Of a stretch of 64,000 nt of DNA, positions 23,894 through 32,557 are shown piece by piece; the stretch's first letter is position 1; the number at the start of each line of letters is the position of its first letter. A program made the position numbers and the translations under genes. Source of the stretch: CAYULW01 sp964445815 (GTDB lineage: Bacteria; Bacteroidota; Bacteroidia; Flavobacteriales_E; Vicingaceae); assembly GCA_964445815.1 (NCBI GenBank), contig CAYULW010000004.1, forward strand, positions 1-64,000, given 5' to 3'. The notes below the pieces were generated by a model. That model saw only the letters and a list, made by a program, of their open reading frames with translations, searched no databases and was not told the origin of the DNA.

Positions 23894-24580
23894 CTATTTT
23901 AAATATTTTTTGTATAAATCAGGTCGTTTTTGTTTTGTGCGCTTCACACTCTCCTCATGTCGCCATTGCTCAATCATTTTTGAGTGACCTGAAGTAAGAA
24001 TCTCAGGTACTTTCCAGCCTTTAAAATCTGATGGCCTTGTATAAACGGGTGGGGCTAATAAGTGATCTTGAAAAGAGTCGGAAAGGGCGGAAGTTTCGTC
24101 ATTTAGAACACCCGGTATTAGTCTTATGATTGCATCGCTCACAACAGCTGCTGCTAATTCTCCACCGGAAAGCACATAATCTCCGATAGATATTTCTTTT
24201 GTCACAAGGTGTTTTCTAACTCTTTCGTCAACTCCTTTATAATGACCTGCCAGTAGGATCAGGTTTTGTTGTAAAGACAGCTGATTGGCCATCTTCTGAT
24301 TAAATTGTTCTCCATCGGGACTCATATAAATCACTTCATCATAAGTCCTTTCTTCTTTCAATTGATCAATACAATTTGCAATGGGCTCAATGCTCATTAC
24401 CATTCCGGCACCGCCACCATAAGCATAATCGTCAACAGACTTTTGCTTATTATCCGCATAATCTCTCAAGTTGTGGAGATGGACTTCGACTAAGTTTTTA
24501 TCCTGCGCTCTCTTTAGGATCGAAGCAGAAAATGGACTTTGGAGAAGTTCAGGTAATACGGTAATAATGTCAATCCTCAA
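23894..24580 (-). CDS. trmD: tRNA (guanine-37-N1)-methyltransferase TrmD
   Basis: 228 residues. RIDIITVLPELL at the start, DDYAYGGGAGMVM, LAGHYKGVDERV, EISIGDYVLSGGELAA and the PPVYTRP C-terminal domain identify TrmD, the trefoil-knot enzyme that methylates G37 of tRNAs to prevent frameshifting. No ATG is available; a TTG at 24580 gives the family start MRIDIITV, and a TTG at 24586 adds two residues. It is co-transcribed with rplS. Confidence 0.95.
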   Translation of the reverse strand: MRIDIITVLPELLQSPFSASILKRAQDKNLVEVHLHNLRDYADNKQKSVDDYAYGGGAGMVMSIEPIANCIDQLKEERTYDEVIYMSPDGEQFNQKMANQLSLQQNLILLAGHYKGVDERVRKHLVTKEISIGDYVLSGGELAAAVVSDAIIRLIPGVLNDETSALSDSFQDHLLAPPVYTRPSDFKGWKVPEILTSGHSKMIEQWRHEESVKRTKQKRPDLYKKYLK

Positions 24581-24648
24581 AAGCAAAATTTTTACAAAAC
24601 TATTGCTTTTTATCTCATTCTTTGGAATGGCTTATTATTTTTGAATAG

Positions 24649-25701
24649 ATGAAAAAGAAGAAGAGAAGGAGTGGGTTAAAAATAGGAGCGATAATCTTCG
24701 CTTTTCTTTTTATAGGTGCTTTATGGACAGTCTGGAATTATTACAAGAAAATCTACTTTGAGGCAGTACAACTCGATGGGGAGACAGAGTATTTCTTCAT
24801 TTACTCTGATTGGAGTTTTGACGATTTGGTTAAGCAACTTTATCGACAAGACATTATAAGTGATACCGCCTCATTCATTTGGGTTGCACAGCAAAAACAC
24901 TTTGAACATCCAAAACCGGGAAAATATTTCTTAGAAGACGGAATGAGCAATAATGCCTTGGTCAATTTGCTCCGTTCCGGAAATCAAACGCCTGTCAAGG
25001 TGACGTTTAATGCAGTCAGAACGAGAGCAGATTTGGCGGGACGAGTAGCTTCTCAACTTGAATTAGACTCCATTTCTCTTTTAAATGCCTTGACTTCTAA
25101 AAGCTATGCGAATAGGTATGGATTTAATCGGCAAACCTTTTTGACCATGTTTTTGCCAAATACTTATGAACTTTATTGGGATACAAGCACTGATGAGTTT
25201 ATTAAACGCATGGCAAAAGAATATAAGCGGTTTTGGAATGAAGAACGTATGGGAAAAGCAAGGGCTTTGAATTTGAGTCAATCGGAAGTGTCTATACTTG
25301 CTTCGATTGTACAGGCAGAACAAATGGAGCATCGGGATGAACGTGCTAAGATAGCCGGACTTTATATTAATCGTTTAAGAAGAAAAATGCCTTTGCAAAG
25401 TGACCCTACTTTGATTTATGCTTTGGGCGACTTTAGTATTAAAAGAGTGCTGAACCAGCATAAGAGAATTAAATCGGATTACAATACCTATATAAACAAG
25501 GGGCTTCCTCCCGGTCCTATTAATCTGGCAGATTTATCTTCGATAGATGCAGTGCTTAATTATGAGAAGCACAGTTATTTATACATGTGTGCCAAAGCAG
25601 ACTTTTCAGGTTACCATAACTTTTCAAAATCATTAAGACAGCATAATGTTTATGCTAATCAATTTAGACAAGAGTTGAACAGACGAAGAATTCTGAAGTA
25701 A
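24649..25701 (+). CDS. mltG: Endolytic transglycosylase MltG
   Basis: 350 residues. One N-terminal membrane helix (about 10-30) leads to a periplasmic domain. YglG-type blocks are FLPNTYELYW, the catalytic glutamate in ASIVQAEQ, LYINRLRRKMPLQSDPTLIYAL and GLPPGPINLADLSSI. MltG cleaves nascent glycan strands and sets peptidoglycan chain length. Full length. Confidence 0.95.
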   Translation: MKKKKRRSGLKIGAIIFAFLFIGALWTVWNYYKKIYFEAVQLDGETEYFFIYSDWSFDDLVKQLYRQDIISDTASFIWVAQQKHFEHPKPGKYFLEDGMSNNALVNLLRSGNQTPVKVTFNAVRTRADLAGRVASQLELDSISLLNALTSKSYANRYGFNRQTFLTMFLPNTYELYWDTSTDEFIKRMAKEYKRFWNEERMGKARALNLSQSEVSILASIVQAEQMEHRDERAKIAGLYINRLRRKMPLQSDPTLIYALGDFSIKRVLNQHKRIKSDYNTYINKGLPPGPINLADLSSIDAVLNYEKHSYLYMCAKADFSGYHNFSKSLRQHNVYANQFRQELNRRRILK

Positions 25702-25706
25702 ATACA

Positions 25707-25714
25707 TACTTTTG
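25707..25714 (+). promoter_or_regulatory. Candidate -7 promoter element for phosphohexomutase gene
   Basis: TACTTTTG fits TAnnTTTG and lies 20 nt before the ATG at 25734, a normal distance. No convincing -33 element. Confidence 0.4.
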
Positions 25715-25733
25715 CCCACCCAAAACAGATGAT

Positions 25734-27143
25734 ATGTCAAAAATTAAATTTGGAACAGATGGCTGGAGAGCTATCATAGCAAAGGATTATACGGTTGAAA
25801 ATGTAGCAAGAGTAGCTGCCGGAACAGCAAATTGGTTGAAATCGAAATTTGAGAGCCCTGTTGTTGTTATCGGACACGATTGTCGATATGCAGGTGAGCT
25901 ATTTGCTGAGACTACAGCTAAGGTGATGACTACCCTAGGTGTTAAAGTGAAGTTGGCAAAAGGTGCCGTTTCAACGCCTATGGTATCCTTAGGTACTTTG
26001 AAAACAGAGTCTTCTTTAGGCGTTGTAATTACAGCGTCGCATAACCCTCCTTCATACAATGGGTTCAAATTAAAGGGACATTTTGGAGGGCCATTATTAC
26101 CGGCTGAAGTTCAAGAGGTAGAAGATTTGATTCCTGATGCCAATACAATAGACCTTGAAGCCATTTCATTAAACGAATTGGTGGAAAGAAAAGAAGTGGA
26201 ATACATTGATTTAGAAAGCATGTATTATGAGCATGTAGAGGCGAATTTTGATATGGAAGCCATAAGGAATTCAAACATGAATTTTGCTTTTGATGCCATG
26301 TATGGTGCAGGGCAAGATGTGATGCGACGTTTAATGCCGGACATTACATTCCTACATGCAGAACATAACCCCGGGTTTGATGGGCAAGCGCCTGAGCCCA
26401 TTCACCGAAATCTATCTGAGTTTTCCGAAACCATTAAATTATCAGAGGGAGATATCAATTGTGGTTTAGCGGTTGACGGTGACGCTGATCGGATCGGTCT
26501 GTATAATAGCAAAGGGGAGTTTGTTGACTCACATCATATTATTCTATTATTGATTAAATACTTAGTAGAGCAAAAGAATTATAGTGGAAAGGTTGTTCTT
26601 GCTTTTTCGGTATCTCCTAAAGTAAAGAAGTTATGCGAGCAGTTAGGACTAGAGGTTGAAGTAGTAAAGATTGGCTTCAAACATATAGCGGGTTATATGG
26701 TGACTGAAGATGTATTGCTTGGCGGAGAAGAATCAGGAGGCATCGCAATCAAAGGGCACATTCCTGAAAGAGATGGAATATGGATGGGTTTAACCATTTG
26801 GGAATACATGGTGAAATCAGGAAAGTCTCTTGAAGAATTGATTGATGAAGTTTATGACATGATCGGTTCTTTTAAATTTGAAAGAATTGACTTACATCTA
26901 AAAGAGGCGGATAAACTTAGAATTATGCAGAACTGTGCTGATGATAAGTACAGAAGTTTTGGCTCTTATCAGGTACAAAATATTGAAACCATAGATGGCT
27001 TTAAGTACTACTTTGACAATGAAGAGTGGGTCATGATAAGACCCTCAGGTACTGAGCCGGTTTTAAGAACATATGCTGAGTCGGCAACGACTGAAGGTGC
27101 TTTTAAAATATTGAAAGAGGTTCACGAGACCATTCAACAATAA
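25734..27143 (+). CDS. Phosphoglucomutase/phosphomannomutase family protein (GlmM-like)
   Basis: 469 residues. The four alpha-D-phosphohexomutase signatures are present in order: FGTDGWR at the start, phosphoserine loop TASHNPPSYNG (about 101), metal site DGDADR (about 246), sugar loop GGEESGG (about 335) and phosphate loop RPSGTEP (about 437). It interconverts sugar 6- and 1-phosphates; whether the substrate is glucosamine, glucose or mannose cannot be told from the motifs. It ends at a strong terminator. Confidence 0.93.
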   Translation: MSKIKFGTDGWRAIIAKDYTVENVARVAAGTANWLKSKFESPVVVIGHDCRYAGELFAETTAKVMTTLGVKVKLAKGAVSTPMVSLGTLKTESSLGVVITASHNPPSYNGFKLKGHFGGPLLPAEVQEVEDLIPDANTIDLEAISLNELVERKEVEYIDLESMYYEHVEANFDMEAIRNSNMNFAFDAMYGAGQDVMRRLMPDITFLHAEHNPGFDGQAPEPIHRNLSEFSETIKLSEGDINCGLAVDGDADRIGLYNSKGEFVDSHHIILLLIKYLVEQKNYSGKVVLAFSVSPKVKKLCEQLGLEVEVVKIGFKHIAGYMVTEDVLLGGEESGGIAIKGHIPERDGIWMGLTIWEYMVKSGKSLEELIDEVYDMIGSFKFERIDLHLKEADKLRIMQNCADDKYRSFGSYQVQNIETIDGFKYYFDNEEWVMIRPSGTEPVLRTYAESATTEGAFKILKEVHETIQQ

Positions 27144-27146
27144 GAG

Positions 27147-27172
27147 AAAAGCTGCCACGAGCAGCTTTTTTT
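27147..27172 (+). terminator. Intrinsic terminator after phosphohexomutase gene
   Basis: AAAAGCTGC-CACGA-GCAGCTTTTTTT directly follows the stop codon. Its A run before the stem may let it work for the convergent gene as well. Confidence 0.85.
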
Positions 27173-27845
27173 AATTGGCAAGAATAAACTCTGAACTTTC
27201 CAGGTAATTAGAGTCAGGGAAGTAAATGAACAAACATGTTCCTCCCTTTGTCAATTCTATTACTGATCTGTGAATGCCCATTGGTATGGCAGGGCATCCT
27301 TCACTATTACCGAGTAATCCGTTTTCTTTGATGTATTCATCTGTTGCATAGTCTGCACCATGGATGACGATGTACCGTTTCTTCGCATTAGAATTGAACT
27401 TGCGTTCCAAGCCTTCTAATCTTAAAGAGAGCCCATTTTTACCTATGTAAGTGTCTTCCGTTAAAAAAAAGCCCAAGCTGCTTTTATGTGAATTGACTTC
27501 ATTTGAAAAGTCTAAAGCATATTCCTTCCCCGAATTTTCGCCATGAGCTACGTAGGTATGATGTAAAATTGACTTGCTTTTTAAATCGATGACCCAAAAT
27601 CTTTTCTCATTTGGATGTAAGGTAAAGTCAACTATGCTTAAAACTTCTTTATTGCTAGGAATTCTCCCACTTAACTTAAGATCAATATATCCAAGATAGG
27701 CCTTTTCGAAAACACCCAGTTTAGGTTTTCTAAATCCTTTTAAATCTTCATAGATAGAGGCGTGTTTTAAGTTTAGAACTTCTTTGTCTTTAAAAGAACT
27801 AAAAATGCTTAAAACACATAGAGAAATGAATAACCTTAGGATCAT
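27171..27845 (-). CDS. Murein L,D-transpeptidase catalytic-domain family protein (YkuD_2-like)
   Basis: 224 residues with a signal peptide. HGADYATDEYI and GLLGNSEGCPAIP resemble the H...GxSxGCP active site of L,D-transpeptidases, with Cys in SEGCPAI as nucleophile. The preceding FWVIDLKSKSILHHTYVAHG is the typical strand leading into it. Such secreted enzymes act on peptidoglycan; the YkuD_2 subfamily is common in Bacteroidota, with the exact reaction not established here. Its 3' end overlaps the convergent terminator. Confidence 0.85.
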   Translation of the reverse strand: MILRLFISLCVLSIFSSFKDKEVLNLKHASIYEDLKGFRKPKLGVFEKAYLGYIDLKLSGRIPSNKEVLSIVDFTLHPNEKRFWVIDLKSKSILHHTYVAHGENSGKEYALDFSNEVNSHKSSLGFFLTEDTYIGKNGLSLRLEGLERKFNSNAKKRYIVIHGADYATDEYIKENGLLGNSEGCPAIPMGIHRSVIELTKGGTCLFIYFPDSNYLESSEFILAN

Positions 27846-27904
27846 TTCGCAAATGTGCCTAAAAAAGATTTAAAGTGAAATGAACTTTATGGACAAATTT
27901 TAAC

Positions 27905-27936
27905 AAAAAAGGGTAACAAATTTGTTACCCTTTTTT
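27905..27936 (-). terminator. Intrinsic terminator, perfect 20-bp palindrome
   Basis: GGGTAACAAATTTGTTACCC (27911-27930) is flanked by six A's and six T's, so it can terminate in both directions. It lies 7 nt past the stop of the gene at 27944-28336. Confidence 0.85.
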
Positions 27937-27943
27937 AGCTTAT

Positions 27944-28336
27944 TTATCCTTCTTGTTTCTCCATCTTTTGCTCAGGACGAGGTTTATGCTCTTGTCTATG
28001 ATGCTTTATTCTTTCTCTTTTTTTTGCATTTAACTCATCAAACTTTTTGAGTTGCTCATCGCTTAAAATGGTAGAAATTTTTTCTCTGAATGCTTGATGC
28101 ATCTCTTTTCTTTCCATTTTCATTTCTTCGGTACTCTCAACTCTTTCTTTTCTTTTTTCATGCATTTCAGCTTTTCGCTCTTTTAATAATGCCTGAAGTT
28201 GTTCAGCTTGTTCAGGGCTTAGATTCAATTCTGTTTTTAGTTTTTCAAATCGGTCAGCTTCTTGGTGTTTTCTTTCCTGAGCAAAGTTGGATAAGCTCAA
28301 CAATAATAATCCTAGGATAATGCTTATTTTTTTCAT
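27944..28336 (-). CDS. Spy/CpxP-like periplasmic helical protein
   Basis: 130 residues. Signal peptide (1-19), then a charged helical domain with two LxxEQ-type repeats, LNLSPEQAEQLQALLKE and ISTILSDEQLKKFDELN, as in Spy and related periplasmic sensors or chaperones. The C-terminus is rich in His, Lys and Gln, which could bind metal. No two-component genes are next to it. A general envelope-stress role is inference. Confidence 0.75.
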   Translation of the reverse strand: MKKISIILGLLLLSLSNFAQERKHQEADRFEKLKTELNLSPEQAEQLQALLKERKAEMHEKRKERVESTEEMKMERKEMHQAFREKISTILSDEQLKKFDELNAKKRERIKHHRQEHKPRPEQKMEKQEG

Positions 28337-28384
28337 GACAATAAATTTTAATTTTCTAAGAGAATACCAAACTTAATGCCATAT

Positions 28385-28825
28385 TTAATAAATAAGGGGA
28401 ATTATTTTTTTAGTGGATTGAATATATGTTGAATAAGACTGAATTTCTTCTTTAAGTCTTTGTTCTTCATAGCTTGATTTCAACTCTAGGGTGACAATAA
28501 GACTTAGGTAAATTATAGCATAGATTCCATCACCATTAAAAATTTGCGGTAAGAAGAATACCAAGAGACAGAAATACATTGGATGCCTTATAAACTTATA
28601 GGGGCCGGTCTGAATGAGTTGAACACCAGTTTTTGGACTTGGAAATATTGACAGACGACTTTTGTTTAAATGAAAGGTCGCCCAAAAACCAATACAGATG
28701 CTCAAACCTTGAATAAATGCACCGATTATGTAGTCGGAGAAGAGAGGTTCGACGAGCACCAATAGACTGATGATGGAAAATTGTAAAACAACAAAGAAAA
28801 TATCTTTTGGCGTTAACTTTTTCAT
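28385..28825 (-). CDS. Isoprenylcysteine carboxyl methyltransferase-like membrane protein
   Basis: 146 residues with about four membrane helices. TGPYKFIRHPMYFCLLVFF matches the ICMT/PEMT fold motif GPYxxxRHPxY that binds S-adenosylmethionine in the membrane. Short for the family but complete in the core. The acceptor is unknown. It is divergent from the MarR gene that follows. Confidence 0.8.
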   Translation of the reverse strand: MKKLTPKDIFFVVLQFSIISLLVLVEPLFSDYIIGAFIQGLSICIGFWATFHLNKSRLSIFPSPKTGVQLIQTGPYKFIRHPMYFCLLVFFLPQIFNGDGIYAIIYLSLIVTLELKSSYEEQRLKEEIQSYSTYIQSTKKIIPLIY

Positions 28826-28965
28826 TAGTCATTCTTATTTCCGGGAAGTGGTTTAAAATTAAGTATAAACAAGCTTGGCAATAATGGGTTTTAGATATCA
28901 TCAAGAGTTCTAGATATTGCTTTAATCAGGTTTTACCTTCTATCCATACATTTTACTCATTTAAG

Positions 28966-28983
28966 TGTATATACATATATTTG
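28966..28983 (+). promoter_or_regulatory. Promoter of MarR gene with palindrome TGTATATACA
   Basis: A perfect 10-bp palindrome TGTATATACA (28966-28975) abuts the -7 element TATATTTG (28976-28983), 20 nt upstream of the MarR ATG. It is a likely autoregulatory operator; it could also serve the divergent gene. Confidence 0.5.
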
Positions 28984-29002
28984 TCTCTTTATTCTACTTT
29001 AT

Positions 29003-29461
29003 ATGGGTATTGAGCAAGAAATAAAACAAAGAAACTTTCGTAATGAATATCAAAAGCTAATTATTAATCAATTATTTACCGGGAAATGGGTCTCTGATAT
29101 TGTTAGCCAACATTTAAAACCCTTTGACCTAACCATGCAACAGTATAATGTCTTGAGGATTTTACGGGGTCAAAAAGATCATACGTTAAGTGTAAATGGT
29201 ATAACTGAACGCATGATTGATAAAATGTCTAATGTATCACGCCTTGTGGACAAGCTACTTTTAAAAAAGTTGATACAGCGAAAAACAAATAAGATTGATC
29301 GAAGACAAGTTGATGTGATCATTACTCATAAAGGACTTCAATTATTAGCTGAGATAGACCAAAACCAGGACTCAATGGAGCAACAGTTTAAAAATTTAAG
29401 TACTAATGAAGCAGTTAAGTTAAACCAACTCCTTGATAAACTTAGAGGAGATATAGAGTAG
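29003..29461 (+). CDS. MarR-family transcriptional regulator
   Basis: 152 residues. LTMQQYNVLRILRGQ, the recognition helix KMSNVSRLVDKLLLKK and the wing KTNKIDRRQVDVIITHKG are typical MarR. Helices at both ends would form the dimer interface. No cysteine cluster, unlike the MarR protein at 9672. The target genes are not obvious; neighbours are ilvE and, divergently, an ICMT-like gene. Confidence 0.88.
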   Translation: MGIEQEIKQRNFRNEYQKLIINQLFTGKWVSDIVSQHLKPFDLTMQQYNVLRILRGQKDHTLSVNGITERMIDKMSNVSRLVDKLLLKKLIQRKTNKIDRRQVDVIITHKGLQLLAEIDQNQDSMEQQFKNLSTNEAVKLNQLLDKLRGDIE

Positions 29462-29551
29462 AGTTGTTATTGATTCAGAAAAGCATATGATGTTCCACAA
29501 AAATAGCTAACCGTTCATGGGATTAATGCATTTAATAGTCTTCTATTTGAT

Positions 29552-29559
29552 TAAGTTTG
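29552..29559 (+). promoter_or_regulatory. Candidate -7 promoter element for ilvE
   Basis: TAAGTTTG matches TAnnTTTG and lies 20 nt before the ATG at 29580. Confidence 0.45.
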
Positions 29560-29579
29560 TAGCGTAAACAGAGAGTAGT

Positions 29580-30650
29580 ATGGCAACAGATGCAATGACA
29601 ATAAAGAAACAACTTGTAACGGAATCCAGAATTAGTACTGTTAACTTCAATGATTTAAAGTTTGGTAGAGAGTTTTCGGATCACATGTTATTGATAGATT
29701 ATAAGAATGGCAGTTGGCAAACTCCTCAAATAGTTCCCTATGATTCTATTGCTTTATCTCCCGCTTCTTCTGTTTTTCATTACGGACAAGCCATTTTTGA
29801 GGGATTAAAAGCACACCGTTCAGAAAAGGGAGACATCTTACTTTTTCGGCCTATTGACAATTTAAATCGGATGAATGCTTCTGCGCGGCGCATGTGTATG
29901 CCTGAAATTCCTCAAGAAGTGTTTATAGACGGAATAAGAGAATTAATACATGTTGATCAGCAATGGGTACCAAAAGGTGAGGATACCTCTTTGTATATAC
30001 GTCCTTTCATGATTGCTGATGATGCATTTATAGGAGTAAAACCAAGTCAATCGTATAAGTTTATGGTCATTACTTCTCCAACGTCTAATTACTATGCCGG
30101 TGCAGTTAAAGTAAAGATCGAAACAAAATATACCCGTGCCTGTGAGGGAGGTATTGGAGCAGCAAAGGCTGCCGCCAATTATGCCGCTTCACTTTACCCT
30201 GCTAAAATAGCACAAGGGGAAGGCTATGATCAATTGGTATGGACGGATGCCAAGGAGCACAAGTACATTGAAGAGTCAGGTACGATGAATATTATGTTCA
30301 GAATTGATAAGACTTTAGTTACGCCATCTGTAGATAGGGATACAATATTACAAGGGATAACAAGAAACAGTATCATAAGTCTGGCAAAACAATGGGGCTA
30401 TACCGTTGAAGAGAGAAGGGTTAGTGTTGATGAAATTATCGAAGCATTAAAATCTGATCAATTGCGAGAGGCTTTTGGAATTGGTACTGCGGCTACTATT
30501 GCTCCAATTTCATGCATTGGCTATGCTGACCAAGAGTATAAACTAAGTGACTTTACCCAGTGGGAATTTGCAATGAAAGCTAAGAATCATTTGGAAAACC
30601 TCAAAAGAGGAAATCTGAAAGATGACTTTAACTGGTTAGTTAAGGTTTAG
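29580..30650 (+). CDS. ilvE: Branched-chain amino acid aminotransferase
   Basis: 356 residues. HYGQAIFEGLKAHR, YIRPFMIA, the PLP lysine in GIGAAKAAANYAASL, YIEESGTMN and FGIGTAATIAPI identify a class IV aminotransferase of the BCAT2 type. It makes leucine, isoleucine and valine from their keto acids with glutamate, and also degrades them. Cytosolic and full length. It stands alone and converges with the next gene, overlapping by 11 nt. Confidence 0.94.
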   Translation: MATDAMTIKKQLVTESRISTVNFNDLKFGREFSDHMLLIDYKNGSWQTPQIVPYDSIALSPASSVFHYGQAIFEGLKAHRSEKGDILLFRPIDNLNRMNASARRMCMPEIPQEVFIDGIRELIHVDQQWVPKGEDTSLYIRPFMIADDAFIGVKPSQSYKFMVITSPTSNYYAGAVKVKIETKYTRACEGGIGAAKAAANYAASLYPAKIAQGEGYDQLVWTDAKEHKYIEESGTMNIMFRIDKTLVTPSVDRDTILQGITRNSIISLAKQWGYTVEERRVSVDEIIEALKSDQLREAFGIGTAATIAPISCIGYADQEYKLSDFTQWEFAMKAKNHLENLKRGNLKDDFNWLVKV

Positions 30651-31125
30651 CTTTTCTTCGATAATTGATACGCCAGAGTAGGGCGTAATTTTGTCCATGG
30701 TCCTTTGAGCCTTCCCAGTCCCAGATAAATCCATTTTCTTCAATATTATAAAAAACCATGCGTTGTATAATTTGCTTGGAAGTATCTGTTGAAAACATCT
30801 TTTTTCCTGCTTCAAAAAGACCTATGAAATCATAATATCCTCCTTGATTGTCAGCCCATGCTTGATGCCATGTTTTCTGCTGTGGGTTGTAAACCGAAAT
30901 ACTTGTTCCGAAGAAATTTCTTGAAGAATCGGTAAAATTTTCTTGAATGACTTTGCCTGCTAAAATTTTAGTAATGCTATTTGAACCTGTTATCGTATCT
31001 CCTTTTGCATTAGTCCAAATGCAATCCCACTCCCCAACCCAAAAATCAAATGCGCTTTCGTTGTTCTGAGCACTTGAATGGAGACCCATTAAAGAGAGCA
31101 ATATAATAAGACAGCTATTTTTCAT
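30640..31125 (-). CDS. Exported protein of unknown function
   Basis: 161 residues. Signal peptide MKNSCLIILLSLMGLHSSAQ supports the ATG at 31125. The mature part FDFWVGEWDCIW, then WHQAWADNQGGYYDFIG, looks like a small lipocalin-like barrel of the type found in DUF1579-like proteins. One base separates it from sixA, so they are one operon. Role unknown. Confidence 0.75.
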   Translation of the reverse strand: MKNSCLIILLSLMGLHSSAQNNESAFDFWVGEWDCIWTNAKGDTITGSNSITKILAGKVIQENFTDSSRNFFGTSISVYNPQQKTWHQAWADNQGGYYDFIGLFEAGKKMFSTDTSKQIIQRMVFYNIEENGFIWDWEGSKDHGQNYALLWRINYRRKAKP

Positions 31126-31126
31126 T

Positions 31127-31621
31127 CTAATAGTGTTTTTTAGGGTAGTCATAATAAAAGCAAGTTCCGCTATTTTTTGAAACGTGAAGCCAATCTTCAA
31201 TTTGAAATTCTATACCTGCAATTCCACATGTTGGAATATTACCAAAATAATCACCTGTCAGATATTCAGCAAGAAAAGTCATACCCGGATTATGTCCAAA
31301 TAAAAATACGTTTTTTGTTTGGTTCGGAAGTTGGTTGACCAATCTCAATAGATTAGAAACACCTGCCTCATATATAGAGGATTCGTATTTAATTTGATCC
31401 TCATTTAAATTGAATTCCTTAATGAAGTATTCAGCGGTCGACTTTGCTCTGTTCGCGGGACTAGAAACTATAAATTCAGGACAAAAATTAGCCTGATTTA
31501 ATAGTTTAGACATAAGAGGAGCATCATGCTTTCCTCGCTTATTCAAAGGCCTTTCATAATCACTAAGACTTGCATCCTTCCAACTGGATTTTGCATGCCT
31601 TATAATGAATAGCCTTTTCAT
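31127..31621 (-). CDS. sixA: Phosphohistidine phosphatase SixA-like
   Basis: 164 residues. The start KRLFIIRHAKSSW holds the RHG-type catalytic histidine, with ERPLNKRGKHDAP, SSPANRAKSTAE and FLFGHNPGMT as in SixA of the histidine phosphatase family. SixA removes phosphate from phosphohistidine, for example in signalling or PTS proteins. It overlaps the gene upstream by 1 nt. Confidence 0.88.
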   Translation of the reverse strand: MKRLFIIRHAKSSWKDASLSDYERPLNKRGKHDAPLMSKLLNQANFCPEFIVSSPANRAKSTAEYFIKEFNLNEDQIKYESSIYEAGVSNLLRLVNQLPNQTKNVFLFGHNPGMTFLAEYLTGDYFGNIPTCGIAGIEFQIEDWLHVSKNSGTCFYYDYPKKHY

Positions 31622-32085
31622 TATCCGATATGAGGGTCAAAGCCTTCTCGTTCAATTTTATTCATAAACATAGGCAGAATAAAATTCTCCAGAAAACTGG
31701 AATTCGATTTAAAGACATGTTTAGAGAAGGATCGCAGGCTATTAACAAGCTCTTCAGAGTATACAGCATTCATTTTGGGTAAAATTGAATTGACAGCTTC
31801 AACTCTGGATCTCAAATAATTTTCTTTTTCTTCCCAATTTTCAGGTAGATTAGACATTATATAGTCGAAATTTTCCTCAAATACTTTTTCGACTTCTAAA
31901 TAATAATTGTGAAGTATCTCAGGTGAGGTGTATGTTCTTAAATGAGATAACTTAACTGCCTCTGCTTTTTCATTTTCACTTACTTCCCCATCATCCGACA
32001 CAGCGGCTAGGATTGCAACAATCGCCGGAGCTCTTAATATAATGGCTCTGTCTTCTTCGTTTAACTTATCAATTTCTGCTGACAT
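31621..32085 (-). CDS. Helical TerB-like protein
   Basis: 154 residues, predicted all-helical. AIVAILAAVSDDGEVSENEKAEAV resembles the acidic helix-loop-helix of TerB-like domains, which bind metal. No signal peptide. It is the first gene of an operon with sixA. Assignment is by motif only. Confidence 0.6.
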   Translation of the reverse strand: MSAEIDKLNEEDRAIILRAPAIVAILAAVSDDGEVSENEKAEAVKLSHLRTYTSPEILHNYYLEVEKVFEENFDYIMSNLPENWEEKENYLRSRVEAVNSILPKMNAVYSEELVNSLRSFSKHVFKSNSSFLENFILPMFMNKIEREGFDPHIG

Positions 32086-32149
32086 TTGCTTAATCTTTTA
32101 TTGAATTACAAAGATATATTTCTTTCCTTGCTAAAAACAATGTTTGATA

Positions 32150-32557
32150 ATGTTTTACATTGACAAAAATGATTTGAAAAATGAACTGAGTTTCCAATTT
32201 GCCAGGAGTGGAGGTAAGGGTGGTCAACATGTCAATAAAACTGAAACAAAAGTGATTGCTTTTTTCAATATTAAAGATTCCAATCTTTTTAATGAAAACC
32301 AAAAGCATTTGCTTTTGAATAAGTTAAAAGGCAGAATTAATTCTAAGAATGAATTGATTGTGGAATCAGAAGAACATCGAAGCCAGATAAAGAATAAAGT
32401 AGAAGTAATAACCAAAATTCTAAACCTAATAGAATCTGCTTTAATTGAGCCAAAACCAAGAAAAAGATCCAAGCCAACAAAAGCAGTAAAAGAGAAGCGC
32501 TTAAAGGAGAAGAAGAGGCATTCGGAAAAAAAGCAAAACAGACGATTTAACTGTTAA
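32150..32557 (+). CDS. arfB: Peptidyl-tRNA hydrolase ArfB-like ribosome rescue factor
   Basis: 135 residues. RSGGKGGQHVNKTETKV carries the GGQ motif of release-factor domain I, and the C-terminus (KPRKRSKPTKAVKEKRLKEKK) is the basic tail that enters the mRNA channel of stalled ribosomes. It frees nascent chains without a stop codon, a back-up to the tmRNA also present in this window. I chose the ATG at 32150 over the TTG at 32144. Confidence 0.9.
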   Translation: MFYIDKNDLKNELSFQFARSGGKGGQHVNKTETKVIAFFNIKDSNLFNENQKHLLLNKLKGRINSKNELIVESEEHRSQIKNKVEVITKILNLIESALIEPKPRKRSKPTKAVKEKRLKEKKRHSEKKQNRRFNC

